Position numbers and translations under genes: made by a program. Below are positions 8,151-17,032 of a stretch of 40,539 bases of DNA, piece by piece. Position 1 is the stretch's first letter. Every line of letters begins with the position of its first letter. The notes under the pieces were generated by a model. It was given only the letters and a program-made list of their open reading frames with translations. It was not told the DNA's origin and searched no databases. This DNA comes from DASYRM01 sp036004405. Its GTDB lineage: Bacteria > Acidobacteriota > Vicinamibacteria > Vicinamibacterales > UBA2999. The DNA lies in contig DASYRM010000054.1 of the NCBI GenBank assembly GCA_036004405.1, forward strand, positions 1 to 40,539, in the 5' to 3' direction.

Positions 8151-8197
8151 GCAAAGGGGCCGCCTGAGCAGACGGGCCGCCTGAAGGCGGCCCCTAC
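8140..8197 (-). repeat. REP-like palindrome with two tandem partial units
   Basis: The complete inverse copy is at 8174-8197 (GGGCCGCC-TGAA-GGCGGCCC, then CTAC). Partial units GGGCCGCCTGA precede it at 8140 and 8157, with an exact 17-base period. The first partial unit overlaps the end of the SdhC-like gene and supplies its TGA stop. The block mirrors the one upstream of the LysR gene. Confidence 0.75.
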
Positions 8198-8337
8198 GGC
8201 CGAAGGCCGTCGTTTCTCTTACCAGACTGTGATCGGCGGGGGCGCGGTTCCTCGCCAGAAACTCGCAAAACTCACGGCGTTTTCGTCTGGCCCTGGTATT
8301 GCCCAGGTGAGGGGCATCTCCCTACCCCGGGCGACCC

Positions 8338-8823
8338 ATGTCTGACGCCACGCTCTCGGAGTCGAACGCTCACGTTTCGCGACGCCGGTTCTGCGCAGGG
8401 GCCTGTCAGGTGGCCTCGGGCGCCACGCTGGCCACCCTGTTCACCGCCTGTGGCGGGTCGCCCACGTCGCCGAGCAGCAACATCTCGACGCTGGGCATCA
8501 TCACCGGCCAGTTCGCTGGCAGCGGCGTGCGCGTCGCCGTCGCCGGCTCCGCGCTGACGAGCGAGGGCGGCGCCGCGCTGATCGAGTCCACGGCCGGCGT
8601 GTTCCTGCTCGCCCGCACGAGCGCCAACGCCTTCACCGCGGTGGAGGCCGTCTGCACCCACGAGGGCTGCACCGTCACCAACACCGACGGCGACCAGTAC
8701 GTGTGCCCCTGCCACGGCTCGCGCTATACGCGCAGCGGCCAGGTGGTACACGGCCCCGCGATGGCGTCGCTGCGCCGCTACACCACGAGCTTCACCGACG
8801 GCGTCGTGACGATCGCGATCTAG
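8338..8823 (+). CDS. Tat-exported Rieske [2Fe-2S] protein, probable lipoprotein
   Basis: This is a 161-residue one-domain Rieske protein. The N-terminus has a twin-arginine signal (SRRRFCAGA at 14-22) and a lipobox-like LFTAC at 34-38, so a membrane-anchored periplasmic lipoprotein is likely. Box I is CTHEGC (C106, H108, C111) and box II is CPCHGSRY (C123, C125, H126). This gives the two Cys and two His cluster ligands plus the C111-C125 disulfide typical of high-potential bc1/b6f-type Rieske proteins. The GPA-SLRRY end is a variant of the usual GPAPRPL. It is the first gene of a tight four-gene block (6 bases to the DUF1800 gene). There is no cytochrome b gene nearby, so its partner is unknown. 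Confidence 0.88.
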   Translation: MSDATLSESNAHVSRRRFCAGACQVASGATLATLFTACGGSPTSPSSNISTLGIITGQFAGSGVRVAVAGSALTSEGGAALIESTAGVFLLARTSANAFTAVEAVCTHEGCTVTNTDGDQYVCPCHGSRYTRSGQVVHGPAMASLRRYTTSFTDGVVTIAI

Positions 8824-8829
8824 ACGGTC

Positions 8830-10290
8830 ATGTCGCAACTGGATCCCGCCATCGATCACCTGCTCCGGCGCGCCGGGTTTGGCGCCAGCGCAGCGGATGT
8901 CGAGACGTTCCGCGACATGTCGCTGACGGCAGCGGTGGCCCACCTCGTGGACTATGCCGGACGTCCCGACGACGTTGACGAGCGCATCGGCCGTCCCGAT
9001 CACGTGCAGGTGAGCACCAACAACCTGTTCGCGCCCGACATCGACATCGACGACGCCCGCCAGCGCTGGATGTTCCGCATGGTCCACTCGCGGCGCCCGC
9101 TGCAGGAAAAGCTGGCGATGTTCTGGCACAACCACTTCGCCACCGCCTTCAGCAAGCTCGCCAACGATTCCGGCACGAAGCAGGCGGCGAAGCTGCTCGC
9201 CGCCAAGCCCGGCTCGCTGCGCGGACCGATGGGCCAGATCGAGCTCTTTCGCGAGTACGGCATGGGGAGCTACCGCGACCTGCTGTTCCGTGTCTCGCAG
9301 GACGCCGCGACGGTGATCTGGCTCGACGGCCAGTTCAACACCAAGACCAGGCCGCAGGAGAACTTCGGCCGCGAAATCATGGAGCTCTTCAGCGTCGGCG
9401 TCGGCAACTACACCGAGCCGGACGTCTACGCGGCCGCGCGCGTCTTCAGTGGCTGGAACCTGCGTGAATCCGAGGGCTACAGCGACAACGACATGAACGC
9501 CTACAAGGAGTTCGTGTACAACGCCGATCAGCACGAGACCAGCGAGAAGACGTTCTCGTTCCCGATCTACAGCGACGGCAGCAAGACCATCCCGGTCCGC
9601 AGCGAGTCGGCGGGCATGCAGGACGGGATCGATCTGATCACGGCGCTGGCGTTCCATCCGGAAACGGCGCGGCGGCTGGCGCGGAAGTTCTGGAACTTCT
9701 TCGTCAGCGAGATCGTGCCGCCCCATCCGGCCTTCGTGACGGCCACCGCGAACGTCTATCTGCAGAGCGGGACGCGCATCGGGCCGGTCGTCTACTCGGT
9801 GCTGACCTCGCCGTGGTTCAACGATCCCACGGCGGTCTACGCGCGTTATTCGTGGCCGGCGGAGTTCGTGGTGCGGTCCATCAAGGAAGTCGGCTGGCAG
9901 AACTTCTCGGTCGACAAGGCGCGGGCGCCGATGTCCAACATGGGGCAGGCGCTCTACGAGCCTCCGAACGTCGGCGGATGGCCGCTCGGGGCCGGCTGGT
10001 TCTCCACCTCCACCATGCTGGCGCGGTCGAACTTTGCCGCCACGCTGGCATCGAGCCAGAAAGGCTTCCTGGCGGCGCAGCTGCAGTCGCAGGCCAACAG
10101 CCCGCAGGCGCTGATGGCCGCGATGCTCGACCGGATCACACCGGCGCCGTTCGACTCGATGCCGCAGCAGGCGCTCGTGAACTACCTCGTGGCCGGCGGC
10201 GCGTGGAACGGCAGCGAATCGCAGGTGTCCACCAGGGCCGCCGGGCTCGCGCGACTGCTGGTCGCGTCCTCCGAATACCAGCTGGTCTAG
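8830..10290 (+). CDS. DUF1800 family protein
   Basis: This 486-residue protein belongs to the DUF1800 family of unknown biochemistry. Family marks are DHLLRRAGFGASAADV at the start, LAMFWHNHFAT (about residue 95), NFGREIMELFSVGVGNYTEPDV (about 178, written here as consecutive blocks NFGREIMELF and SVGVGNYTEPDV), FSGWNLRE and, near the end, NMGQALYEPPNVGGWPLG. I see no signal peptide, although its partner DUF1501 carries a Tat signal. The DUF1800-DUF1501 pair is widespread in Planctomycetota, Acidobacteriota and Proteobacteria, which suggests the two act together. The preceding Rieske gene and the following DUF1501 gene are 6 and 11 bases away. Confidence 0.9.
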   Translation: MSQLDPAIDHLLRRAGFGASAADVETFRDMSLTAAVAHLVDYAGRPDDVDERIGRPDHVQVSTNNLFAPDIDIDDARQRWMFRMVHSRRPLQEKLAMFWHNHFATAFSKLANDSGTKQAAKLLAAKPGSLRGPMGQIELFREYGMGSYRDLLFRVSQDAATVIWLDGQFNTKTRPQENFGREIMELFSVGVGNYTEPDVYAAARVFSGWNLRESEGYSDNDMNAYKEFVYNADQHETSEKTFSFPIYSDGSKTIPVRSESAGMQDGIDLITALAFHPETARRLARKFWNFFVSEIVPPHPAFVTATANVYLQSGTRIGPVVYSVLTSPWFNDPTAVYARYSWPAEFVVRSIKEVGWQNFSVDKARAPMSNMGQALYEPPNVGGWPLGAGWFSTSTMLARSNFAATLASSQKGFLAAQLQSQANSPQALMAAMLDRITPAPFDSMPQQALVNYLVAGGAWNGSESQVSTRAAGLARLLVASSEYQLV

Positions 10291-10301
10291 CGAGGGCCGC
10301 C

Positions 10302-11558
10302 ATGAACATCTCCCGACGATTGTTCATCCGCGACGGTGTCGCCACCGTCACCATCGGGCTCGCGGCTCCCGCGTTCCTGGCCGACATCGCGCAGGCGCAA
10401 GGCATTCCCGGACGCCGGCTCGTCGTGGTCTACCTGGGCGGCGGCAACGACGCGCTCAACACGCTCGTGCCGTATCAGGACAGCTCGTACTACAGCCGCC
10501 GGCCCACCATCGCGATTCCGGCGGGGCAGGTGCTGCAGGTGGGGGCCGACGCCGCCGGGCGCGGGCTCGGCCTGCACCCGCGCCTCACGGCGCTGCGGAG
10601 CATCTTCAACGAAGGACGGCTGGCGCTGGTGCAGCGCACCGGCTACGCCAACTCCAGCCGCTCGCACTTCGAGGCGGGCGACATCTGGGGGACGGCGAAC
10701 CCGCAGAACTCCACCGGATCCGGCTGGCTGGGCCGCTACCTCGATACGCTGCCGCGGCCGGTGGACGCGCTGGCGGCCTGGAACACCACCGACGAGACGC
10801 CACGCGCCCTCAAGTCCGCCGTCACGGGCGTGCCCGCGATCGCCAACGCCGCCACCTACAACTTCGGGAGCCCCAACCAGGGTGTCGCCGCGCAGCAGGA
10901 GCGGAACACCGCCGAGGTGATGGCGTCGAATCCGGCGGCGGGGCGTCCGCATCTGGCACTCGTCAACGGCGCCAACCTCGGCGCGATCGAAACGCTGGAC
11001 CGGGTAGCGGAGGCGCGCACCTACACGCCCACGGTCGCCTATCCGAACAACGGCTTCGCGCTGTCGCTGCGTACCGTCGCAGGCGCCATCGTGAAAGGGA
11101 TCGGCTCGAAGGTGTACTGGGTCTCCACCGGTGGCTACGACACCCACGCGCAACAGGGCGCGAACGCCGGCGGCGCCTACGCCAACCTGATGGGCACGCT
11201 GGGAGACGGCCTCGGTGCCTTCTACACCGACATGCGCAATCAGGGGCTGTCCAACGACACCACGGTGATCGTCTTCTCGGAGTTCGGCCGCCGCATCTCC
11301 GAGAACGGCAGCGGCGGCACCGACCACGGCGCGGCGGGGGTGATGATGGTGCTCGGCGGCTCGGTGCGCGGCGGGCTGCACGGCACCGCTGCCTCGCTGG
11401 CGCCCGGCAATCCGACGCTCGAGAACAACTCCGGCGACGTGCACTACGAGACCGACTTCCGATCGGTCTACGCGCGGCTGCTCGACGGGTGGCTGGGCGT
11501 CAACTCCGTGCCCATCCTCAACGGTGACTTCAAAGCCGGCGCGCCGGCGATCTTCTAG
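10302..11558 (+). CDS. DUF1501 family protein, Tat-exported
   Basis: This 418-residue protein belongs to DUF1501, which has an alkaline-phosphatase/sulfatase-like fold and no settled reaction. The Tat signal is SRRLFIRDG (residues 4-12) with a cleavage region near AQAQG (29-33). Core motifs are LVVVYLGGGNDALNTLVPY, SRSHFEAGDIW, VSTGGYDTHAQQ, VIVFSEFGRR and GGTDHGAAGVMMVLGG, which hold the Asp/His residues that could bind metal. I use the ATG at 10302, eleven bases after the DUF1800 stop. The frame is open further upstream, inside the DUF1800 gene, but that part is a shadow. The porin gene begins 10 bases after it. Confidence 0.9.
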   Translation: MNISRRLFIRDGVATVTIGLAAPAFLADIAQAQGIPGRRLVVVYLGGGNDALNTLVPYQDSSYYSRRPTIAIPAGQVLQVGADAAGRGLGLHPRLTALRSIFNEGRLALVQRTGYANSSRSHFEAGDIWGTANPQNSTGSGWLGRYLDTLPRPVDALAAWNTTDETPRALKSAVTGVPAIANAATYNFGSPNQGVAAQQERNTAEVMASNPAAGRPHLALVNGANLGAIETLDRVAEARTYTPTVAYPNNGFALSLRTVAGAIVKGIGSKVYWVSTGGYDTHAQQGANAGGAYANLMGTLGDGLGAFYTDMRNQGLSNDTTVIVFSEFGRRISENGSGGTDHGAAGVMMVLGGSVRGGLHGTAASLAPGNPTLENNSGDVHYETDFRSVYARLLDGWLGVNSVPILNGDFKAGAPAIF

Positions 11559-11568
11559 GTCTCCCCAT

Positions 11569-12606
11569 ATGAAGAAGCTGATTCGATTCGGTGTGCTGTC
11601 GTTCGTGTTGGGCCTCGCGGCTCCGGCGCTGGCCCAGACGACAGGGAACGCGGCCGGCAACCGGCCCACGTCGTACCCCTACGTGACGTTCGGCGTCGAT
11701 TCGTTCCTGCAGTACGCGGTGGAGCTGCACGAGCAGGACTACTACAACGCCTTCGACGTCACGCGCGGGTATCTGAACATCAGGGCGCAGATGTCCGACA
11801 AGATCAGCTTTCGCTTCACGCCGGACGTGAAGCCCACGACCGACGCCAGCCTGGATCGCAACCTGGCGCTGCGGCTCGAGTACGCCGCGCTCGACGTGCA
11901 GGTCACCGACAACGTGAAGCTGATGTTCGGCCAGCACGAGACGCCGTGGCTTACTTTCGAGGAGTCGGTGAACCGCTACCGCGTCATCGGCCCCTTCTTC
12001 TCCGAACGCCTCGGGCTGATTCCGGGCCCCACCGATCTGGGCGTCAGCATCAAGGGCACGCGCGGCCGCACCGAATATCACGCCGGTGTCTACAACGGCG
12101 AAGGCTACGGCCAGGCGGAGCTCGATCGCTACAAGGCGGTGGACGGCCGTGCCACCTTCCGCCCGTTCGACCCGGACACCGAGTTGGGCAAGGTGACGCT
12201 CTCGGGCTTCTATCAGTACGGCTGGTATGCGCGCGATCGCCCGCGCAACGTCGCCATCGTCATGGGGAGCTACGAGAGCGAGCACGTGATGGCCACGGCG
12301 CAGTATCTGCAGGCCACCGACAATCCGTTCGTCGCCGTCGACGTGCAGCGCCGCGGTCTGTCGTTCTTCGGCGAAGCGCGGCAGGGGCCCACGGGCTGGG
12401 CGGGCGTTGCCGGCCTGGACTTCTTCAATCCGGATGCCGACAACGACTTCGATTCCCAACGCCGCATCGTCTTCGGCGGCGCGCACTGGAGCGAGGTGGG
12501 GCGCGGGCGGCTCGGCATCGTGGTGACGCTCGAGCAGTCGTTCCAGACGACCAACTCCGAGCTGCTCGGACGCCGGCTGTCGGCGCAGACGCAGGTCGCT
12601 TTCTAG
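11569..12606 (+). CDS. OprP/OprO-like outer-membrane porin
   Basis: This 345-residue protein has a signal peptide (MKKLIRFGVL to ALAQ, residues 1-23), alternating beta-strand patterns and a terminal Phe (LSAQTQVAF), which marks insertion by the BAM machinery. Matching family features are FDVTRGYLNIRAQMSDKISF, VKLMFGQHETPW, RTEYHAGVYNGEGYGQ and VTLSGFYQYGW, which recall phosphate-selective porins O and P. The ligand cannot be assigned from sequence. It starts 10 bases after the DUF1501 stop, so it is the last gene of the Rieske-DUF1800-DUF1501 block. It could move the substrate or product across the outer membrane. Confidence 0.8.
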   Translation: MKKLIRFGVLSFVLGLAAPALAQTTGNAAGNRPTSYPYVTFGVDSFLQYAVELHEQDYYNAFDVTRGYLNIRAQMSDKISFRFTPDVKPTTDASLDRNLALRLEYAALDVQVTDNVKLMFGQHETPWLTFEESVNRYRVIGPFFSERLGLIPGPTDLGVSIKGTRGRTEYHAGVYNGEGYGQAELDRYKAVDGRATFRPFDPDTELGKVTLSGFYQYGWYARDRPRNVAIVMGSYESEHVMATAQYLQATDNPFVAVDVQRRGLSFFGEARQGPTGWAGVAGLDFFNPDADNDFDSQRRIVFGGAHWSEVGRGRLGIVVTLEQSFQTTNSELLGRRLSAQTQVAF

Positions 12607-12707
12607 TTCGCGGGACCGCTCGCGGGAGGCAGCTGAACCTTCGCGAGACGTCTGTCAGAAAGCAACCAAAGCGCCGCAAGTGGTTCGTGGCGTAGGATTC
12701 CGGCTTC

Positions 12708-14315
12708 ATGACGTCCCGCTACGACGCCATCGTCATCGGCGCCGGTCACAACGGCCTGGTGGCGGCCGCCTACCTCGCCCGCGCCGGCCGCAGGGTGCTG
12801 GTGCTCGAGCGGCGCGAGCTGGTCGGCGGCTGCGTGGTCACCGAGGAGCCGTGGCCGGGGTTCAAGATCTCGACGGCGAGCTACGTCAACAGCCTGTTCC
12901 GCCCCGAGATCATCCGCGACCTCGAACTGGCGCGGCACGGGTTCAGGATGATCCCGCGCAGCCCCTCCAGCTTCACGCCGCTGCCCGACGGCCGGTCGTT
13001 GCTGATGGGGCCCGACAAGGCGATGACCGCGCGCGAGGTGGGGAAGTTCTCGACCAAGGACGCCGAGGCGCTCCCGCGCTTCGAGGCCATGCTCGAACGG
13101 ATCGCACACCTGATCGAGCCGACCCTCGTGGAGACGCCGCCGGACCCGTGGTCGGCGGCCCCCCGTGACCTGCTGAAGCTCGCACGGCTCGCGTGGCGCT
13201 TCCGCACGCTGGGCCGCGACGGCCGCAGCGCCATCGAGATTCTGACCGGCGCGGCGAACCCCATCCTCGATCGCTGGTTCGAATCGGAAGTGCTCAAGAC
13301 GACGCTCTCCACCGACGCGATCATCGGCGCCTGTGCGACGCCGTCGATGCCGGGCACGGCCTACGTGCTCTTCCACCACGTGATGGGGGAGTGCCACGGC
13401 GTGCGCGGCGTGTGGGGTTACGTGCGCGGCGGCATGGGAGCGCTGTCGAGCGCCATCGCCGCGGCCGCGCGTGAACGCGGTGTGGAGATCAAGGTGAACG
13501 CGCCGGTCGCGCGCGTTCTGGTCGAGCAGGGGCGCGCGGCCGGCGTCGCACTGGCGAACGGGGACGAGTATCGTGCGCCGCGGGTCATCTCGAACCTCGA
13601 TGCGTACGCGACCTTCGTGCGGCTCATGAACGGGCGCGACCTTCCGCACGATTTCGTCGAGGCGGTGAAGCATCTCGACTATGCGAGCGCGAGCTGCAAG
13701 ATCAACCTGGCGCTTTCGGAGGCGCCGGAGTTCACCTGTCTCCCAGGACGGGGCGTCGGACCGCAGCATCACGGCACCATTCACCTTTGCCCCGACCGCA
13801 CCTACATCGAGCAGGCGTACGACCGCGCCAAGTACGGCCACATCTCGGATCGGCCGGTGATCGAGGCGACGCTTCCGAGCGCGCTCGACGACACGCTGGC
13901 CCCGGCCGGGCAGCACGTGATGTCGATGTTCACGCAGTACTTCCCGTACACGCTTGCGGCCGATGCGGGCACGCTCGAGGAGAACAAGCAGCGCTACGCC
14001 GAGCGTTGTATCGACGTCATGACCGGCTACGCGCCGAACTTCCGGCGGTCGGTGCTGCACTATCAGGTGCTGGCACCGGCGGATCTCGAAGCGACGTTCG
14101 GCCTGACCGGCGGCAACATCATGCAGGGCGCGATGTCGCCGTCGAGCCTGTTCTTCATGCGGCCGCTGCCGGGTTATGCGGATTACCGCACGCCAATCGA
14201 CGGGTTGTATCTGTGTGGCGCCGCGACCCACCCCGGTGGAGGGGTGATGGGCGCGTGCGGCCGTAACTGTGCTCGCGAGATCTTGCGCGAGCGCTGGGCG
14301 GAGAGGGCAGAGTAG
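12708..14315 (+). CDS. FAD-dependent oxidoreductase, PYROXD2/phytoene-desaturase-like
   Basis: This 535-residue flavoprotein has an N-terminal dinucleotide-binding fold (AIVIGAGHNGLVAAAYLARAG, residues 6-26) and the second FAD contact RRELVGGCVVTEE. A C-terminal FAD-binding block LYLCGAATHPGGGVMGACGR is followed by NCAREIL. The layout matches PYROXD2 and relatives in the phytoene-dehydrogenase superfamily. Bacterial members act on unknown hydrophobic substrates. No carotenoid genes are nearby, so a carotenoid role is not supported. The last codons and the stop lie in a 9-base tandem repeat. The kinase gene follows after 38 bases. I see no signal peptide. Confidence 0.85.
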   Translation: MTSRYDAIVIGAGHNGLVAAAYLARAGRRVLVLERRELVGGCVVTEEPWPGFKISTASYVNSLFRPEIIRDLELARHGFRMIPRSPSSFTPLPDGRSLLMGPDKAMTAREVGKFSTKDAEALPRFEAMLERIAHLIEPTLVETPPDPWSAAPRDLLKLARLAWRFRTLGRDGRSAIEILTGAANPILDRWFESEVLKTTLSTDAIIGACATPSMPGTAYVLFHHVMGECHGVRGVWGYVRGGMGALSSAIAAAARERGVEIKVNAPVARVLVEQGRAAGVALANGDEYRAPRVISNLDAYATFVRLMNGRDLPHDFVEAVKHLDYASASCKINLALSEAPEFTCLPGRGVGPQHHGTIHLCPDRTYIEQAYDRAKYGHISDRPVIEATLPSALDDTLAPAGQHVMSMFTQYFPYTLAADAGTLEENKQRYAERCIDVMTGYAPNFRRSVLHYQVLAPADLEATFGLTGGNIMQGAMSPSSLFFMRPLPGYADYRTPIDGLYLCGAATHPGGGVMGACGRNCAREILRERWAERAE

Positions 14316-14331
14316 GCAGAGTGGGCAGAGT
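14305..14331 (+). repeat. three tandem copies of a 9-base unit (RGGCAGAGT)
   Basis: The units at 14305, 14314 and 14323 are identical except for the first base of the middle copy. The TAG stop of the oxidoreductase (14313-14315) spans the junction of units one and two. Any change in copy number by whole units keeps the frame and keeps a TAG at the first junction. Confidence 0.75.
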
Positions 14332-14353
14332 GAGCGGATAATCCGGTGCTCTG

Positions 14354-16939
14354 ATGCCGCTGCAGCCGGGAACCTTCGTCGGCCCCTACCAGATCACGGC
14401 GCACATCGGGTCCGGCGGGATGGGCGACGTCTATCGGGCGCGCGATCCTAAGCTGCAGCGCGACGTCGCCATCAAAGTGCTGCCGGAGGCGTTTGCCGCC
14501 GACCCGGACCGCCTGGCGCGATTCGAGCGTGAGGCGCTGGCCGTGGCCGCGCTGTCACACCCGGCCATCCTGTCGATTCACGAATTCGGCAAGGAGGACG
14601 GGCGCGCCTATGCCGTGATGGAGCTGCTCGAGGGCGAGACGCTCCGCCAGCGGCTCGAGTCCGGTCCCCTGCCCGCGCGCCGCGCCGTCGATATCGCGGC
14701 GCAGATCGCGCGCGCGCTCGCGGCCGCGCATGGCAAGGGCATCGTCCATCGCGACATCAAGCCAGAAAACGTCTTCCTCACGGCCGACGGCCGCGTAAAG
14801 GTGCTGGACTTCGGGCTGGCGCGGCTCGAGCCCGCGCTGACCGCGGGCCAGGCGTCCACCGCGACGCGTCTGGACACCGCCGCCGGTGTGGTGCTGGGCA
14901 CCGCCGGCTACATGTCACCCGAGCAGGTGCGCGGCGGCACCGTCGATCACCGCTCCGACATCTTCTCGCTCGGCGTCGTGCTCTATGAACTGCTGGCGGG
15001 CACGCGGCCGTTCCGCGGCGACAGCGCCGTGGAGACGATGAACGCCATCCTCACGCAGGATCCGCCGCCGCTGAACGTGGCCGATGCGTCTTTGGCGCCG
15101 GCAGTGGCCGCGCTCGTCGAGCACTGTCTCGAGAAAGAGGCGGCCGGCCGGTTTCAGTCGGCGCAGGATCTCGCGTTCAACCTCGAGGCGCTGCGCGGGC
15201 GCGGCGATCGCGCCAGCGGTCAGGCTGCGGCGCAGACGGCGCCGACGCGACGGCGCCGGGGGCTGGTGCCGATGGCTGCTGTCGCGGCGACGATGCTGAT
15301 CGCCGGCGCGGTGGTCGGCGCGCGCCTGTGGCAGCGAACGGACGGACCAGCGCCGCTGACGTTTCTGCGCCTCACCTACGACAACGGCACGCTGTGGAAC
15401 GCGCGTTTCGCCCCCGATGGCCAGAATGTCGTGTTTGCGGCGGCCTGGAACGGCAAGCCGATCCGGACTTACCTCTCCCGCACCGACCGGGTCGGCGTGA
15501 CGCCGCTCAGCCTTCCCGATGCCTCGCTGTTTTCGCTGTCGGCCACCGGAGAGCTGGCGGTGTCGCTGGGGCATACATACGACGGCTGGATTGGCGAGGG
15601 CACGCTGGCCAGGGCCCCGATCCTCGGGGGCGCGCCGCGGGCGCTCATCGAGCACGTGCGCGAGGCGGACTGGGCGCCCGACGGCTCCGATCTCGCCATC
15701 GTCCGCCGGGTCGGGTCGATGGAGCGGCTCGAGTTTCCGGTCGGCACCGTGCTGTATCAGACCACCGGCTACATCTCGCACATCCGTTTCTCGCGCGACG
15801 GCCAACGCATCGCGTTTGCCGATCATCCGCTCTACAGCGACGACAACGGCGACGTGGCGGTGGTCGATCTCAAGGGCCAGAAGACCACGCTGTCGCGGGG
15901 CCTGCAGGGGATGCGCGGGGTGGCGTGGTCGCCGGACGGCCGGGAGGTATGGTTCACGGCGGGCTCGGACCAGCCGTACTCGGGGGTGGTGCTGCGGGCC
16001 TCGACGCTCGACGGCCGCGTCAGAACCGTGCTGGCGCTGCCGACCGACTGGCGCATCCTCGACGTGGCCACGGACGGCCGGGCGCTGATGTCGAGCGAGC
16101 TCGTCCTCCGGCAGATCGAGCGCTGGCGCGATGGCCAGCCGCCGGAGGACGTCAGCCTCTTCGATCAATCGCTGGGATCGGCGATTTCGAAGGACGGTGA
16201 GACGGTGCTGCTCTCGGACCAGGGCAGCATCGCCGGGACGACCTATGCCACCTATCTCCGACGGGCCGGTCAGTCCGAGCCGGTGCGTCTGGGCGACGGT
16301 CAGGCGATGGGTTTTTCGCCGGACGGTCAGTGGGCGCTGTCGATCGTCTACGGGCCGCCGTCGCGGCTGCTTCTCCTGCCGGTGGGGGCGGGAAAGACGA
16401 CGGAGTTGCCGAATCCGCGCATGCTGACGATCCAGGCCGCCGCCATCATGCCCGATGGCCGGCGAGTGGTGCTCCTGGCCGGCCTCGGCGCCGAGCCGCT
16501 GCGGCTGTACATCCAGGACATCGCGAGCGGCGAGGCCCGCGCCTTTGGCGAGCCGGGCGTGAGCCTGATGTCCTTCGCTGGCATCCCGGTGTCGCGGGAC
16601 GGCTCGCAGGTGTGGATGCAGGGGCCCGACAACATGCCGTATCTCTATCCGGTATCGGGTGGCCCTCGCGCAGAGCTCAAGGGGCTGAAGCCTGGCGAGC
16701 GCGTGATCGGGTGGTCGGAGAACGGCGAGCTCTACGTCAGCAACCTGATCGGGATCCCGCAGCGCATCACGCGGGTGGACATCGCCACCGGCCGCCGCAC
16801 GCCGCTCAAGGAGCTGATGCCGTCGCAGGCGGCCGGCGTGCGCCGCACCGAGTTGTCGGTGACGCCAGACGGACGGACCGTGCTCTTCAGCTACTCCCGC
16901 CTGCTCGCGAACCTCTACGTCGTCAACGGTTTGAAGTAG
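14354..16939 (+). CDS. Ser/Thr protein kinase with one membrane segment and PD40/TolB-like beta-propeller
   Basis: This 861-residue Hanks-type kinase has the P-loop IGSGGMGDVYRARD (about 18-31), the ATP Lys in VAIKVLP (K41), the catalytic loop IVHRDIKPENV (D134), DFGLARLE (D152) and a GTAGYMSPEQV segment. A basic stretch and one membrane helix (about 297-320, VPMAAVAATMLIAGAVVGA) follow. The extracytoplasmic half has repeated PD40-type strands (NARFAPDGQNVVFAA, RFSRDGQRIAFAD, AWSPDGREVWFTA, MGFSPDGQWALS) typical of a WD40/TolB-like propeller. Such kinases are a hallmark of Acidobacteriota. The propeller may sense ligands or partner proteins in the periplasm. The TAG stop lies in a REP-like palindrome. 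Confidence 0.92.
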   Translation: MPLQPGTFVGPYQITAHIGSGGMGDVYRARDPKLQRDVAIKVLPEAFAADPDRLARFEREALAVAALSHPAILSIHEFGKEDGRAYAVMELLEGETLRQRLESGPLPARRAVDIAAQIARALAAAHGKGIVHRDIKPENVFLTADGRVKVLDFGLARLEPALTAGQASTATRLDTAAGVVLGTAGYMSPEQVRGGTVDHRSDIFSLGVVLYELLAGTRPFRGDSAVETMNAILTQDPPPLNVADASLAPAVAALVEHCLEKEAAGRFQSAQDLAFNLEALRGRGDRASGQAAAQTAPTRRRRGLVPMAAVAATMLIAGAVVGARLWQRTDGPAPLTFLRLTYDNGTLWNARFAPDGQNVVFAAAWNGKPIRTYLSRTDRVGVTPLSLPDASLFSLSATGELAVSLGHTYDGWIGEGTLARAPILGGAPRALIEHVREADWAPDGSDLAIVRRVGSMERLEFPVGTVLYQTTGYISHIRFSRDGQRIAFADHPLYSDDNGDVAVVDLKGQKTTLSRGLQGMRGVAWSPDGREVWFTAGSDQPYSGVVLRASTLDGRVRTVLALPTDWRILDVATDGRALMSSELVLRQIERWRDGQPPEDVSLFDQSLGSAISKDGETVLLSDQGSIAGTTYATYLRRAGQSEPVRLGDGQAMGFSPDGQWALSIVYGPPSRLLLLPVGAGKTTELPNPRMLTIQAAAIMPDGRRVVLLAGLGAEPLRLYIQDIASGEARAFGEPGVSLMSFAGIPVSRDGSQVWMQGPDNMPYLYPVSGGPRAELKGLKPGERVIGWSENGELYVSNLIGIPQRITRVDIATGRRTPLKELMPSQAAGVRRTELSVTPDGRTVLFSYSRLLANLYVVNGLK

Positions 16940-16960
16940 GGGCCGCCTTGAGGCGGCCCG
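16936..16960 (+). repeat. REP-like palindrome at the kinase stop codon
   Basis: The copy starts GTAGGGGCCGCC, has a TTGA loop and closes with GGCGGCCCG. The TAG at 16937-16939 is the kinase stop. A degenerate half-copy (CGCCTGCAGGCGGCC) follows directly. Confidence 0.75.
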
Positions 16961-17032
16961 TATCGCCTGCAGGCGGCCGGTGTCGCCGCAGACGAGCTTT
17001 GACGCCGCGGCGGTCGTGCTACGGTTCAGGCC

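Noticed and set aside
9813..10301. Upstream extension of the DUF1501 gene
   Set aside because: It overlaps the DUF1800 gene in another frame, whereas ATG 10302 opens a Tat signal directly after the DUF1800 stop.
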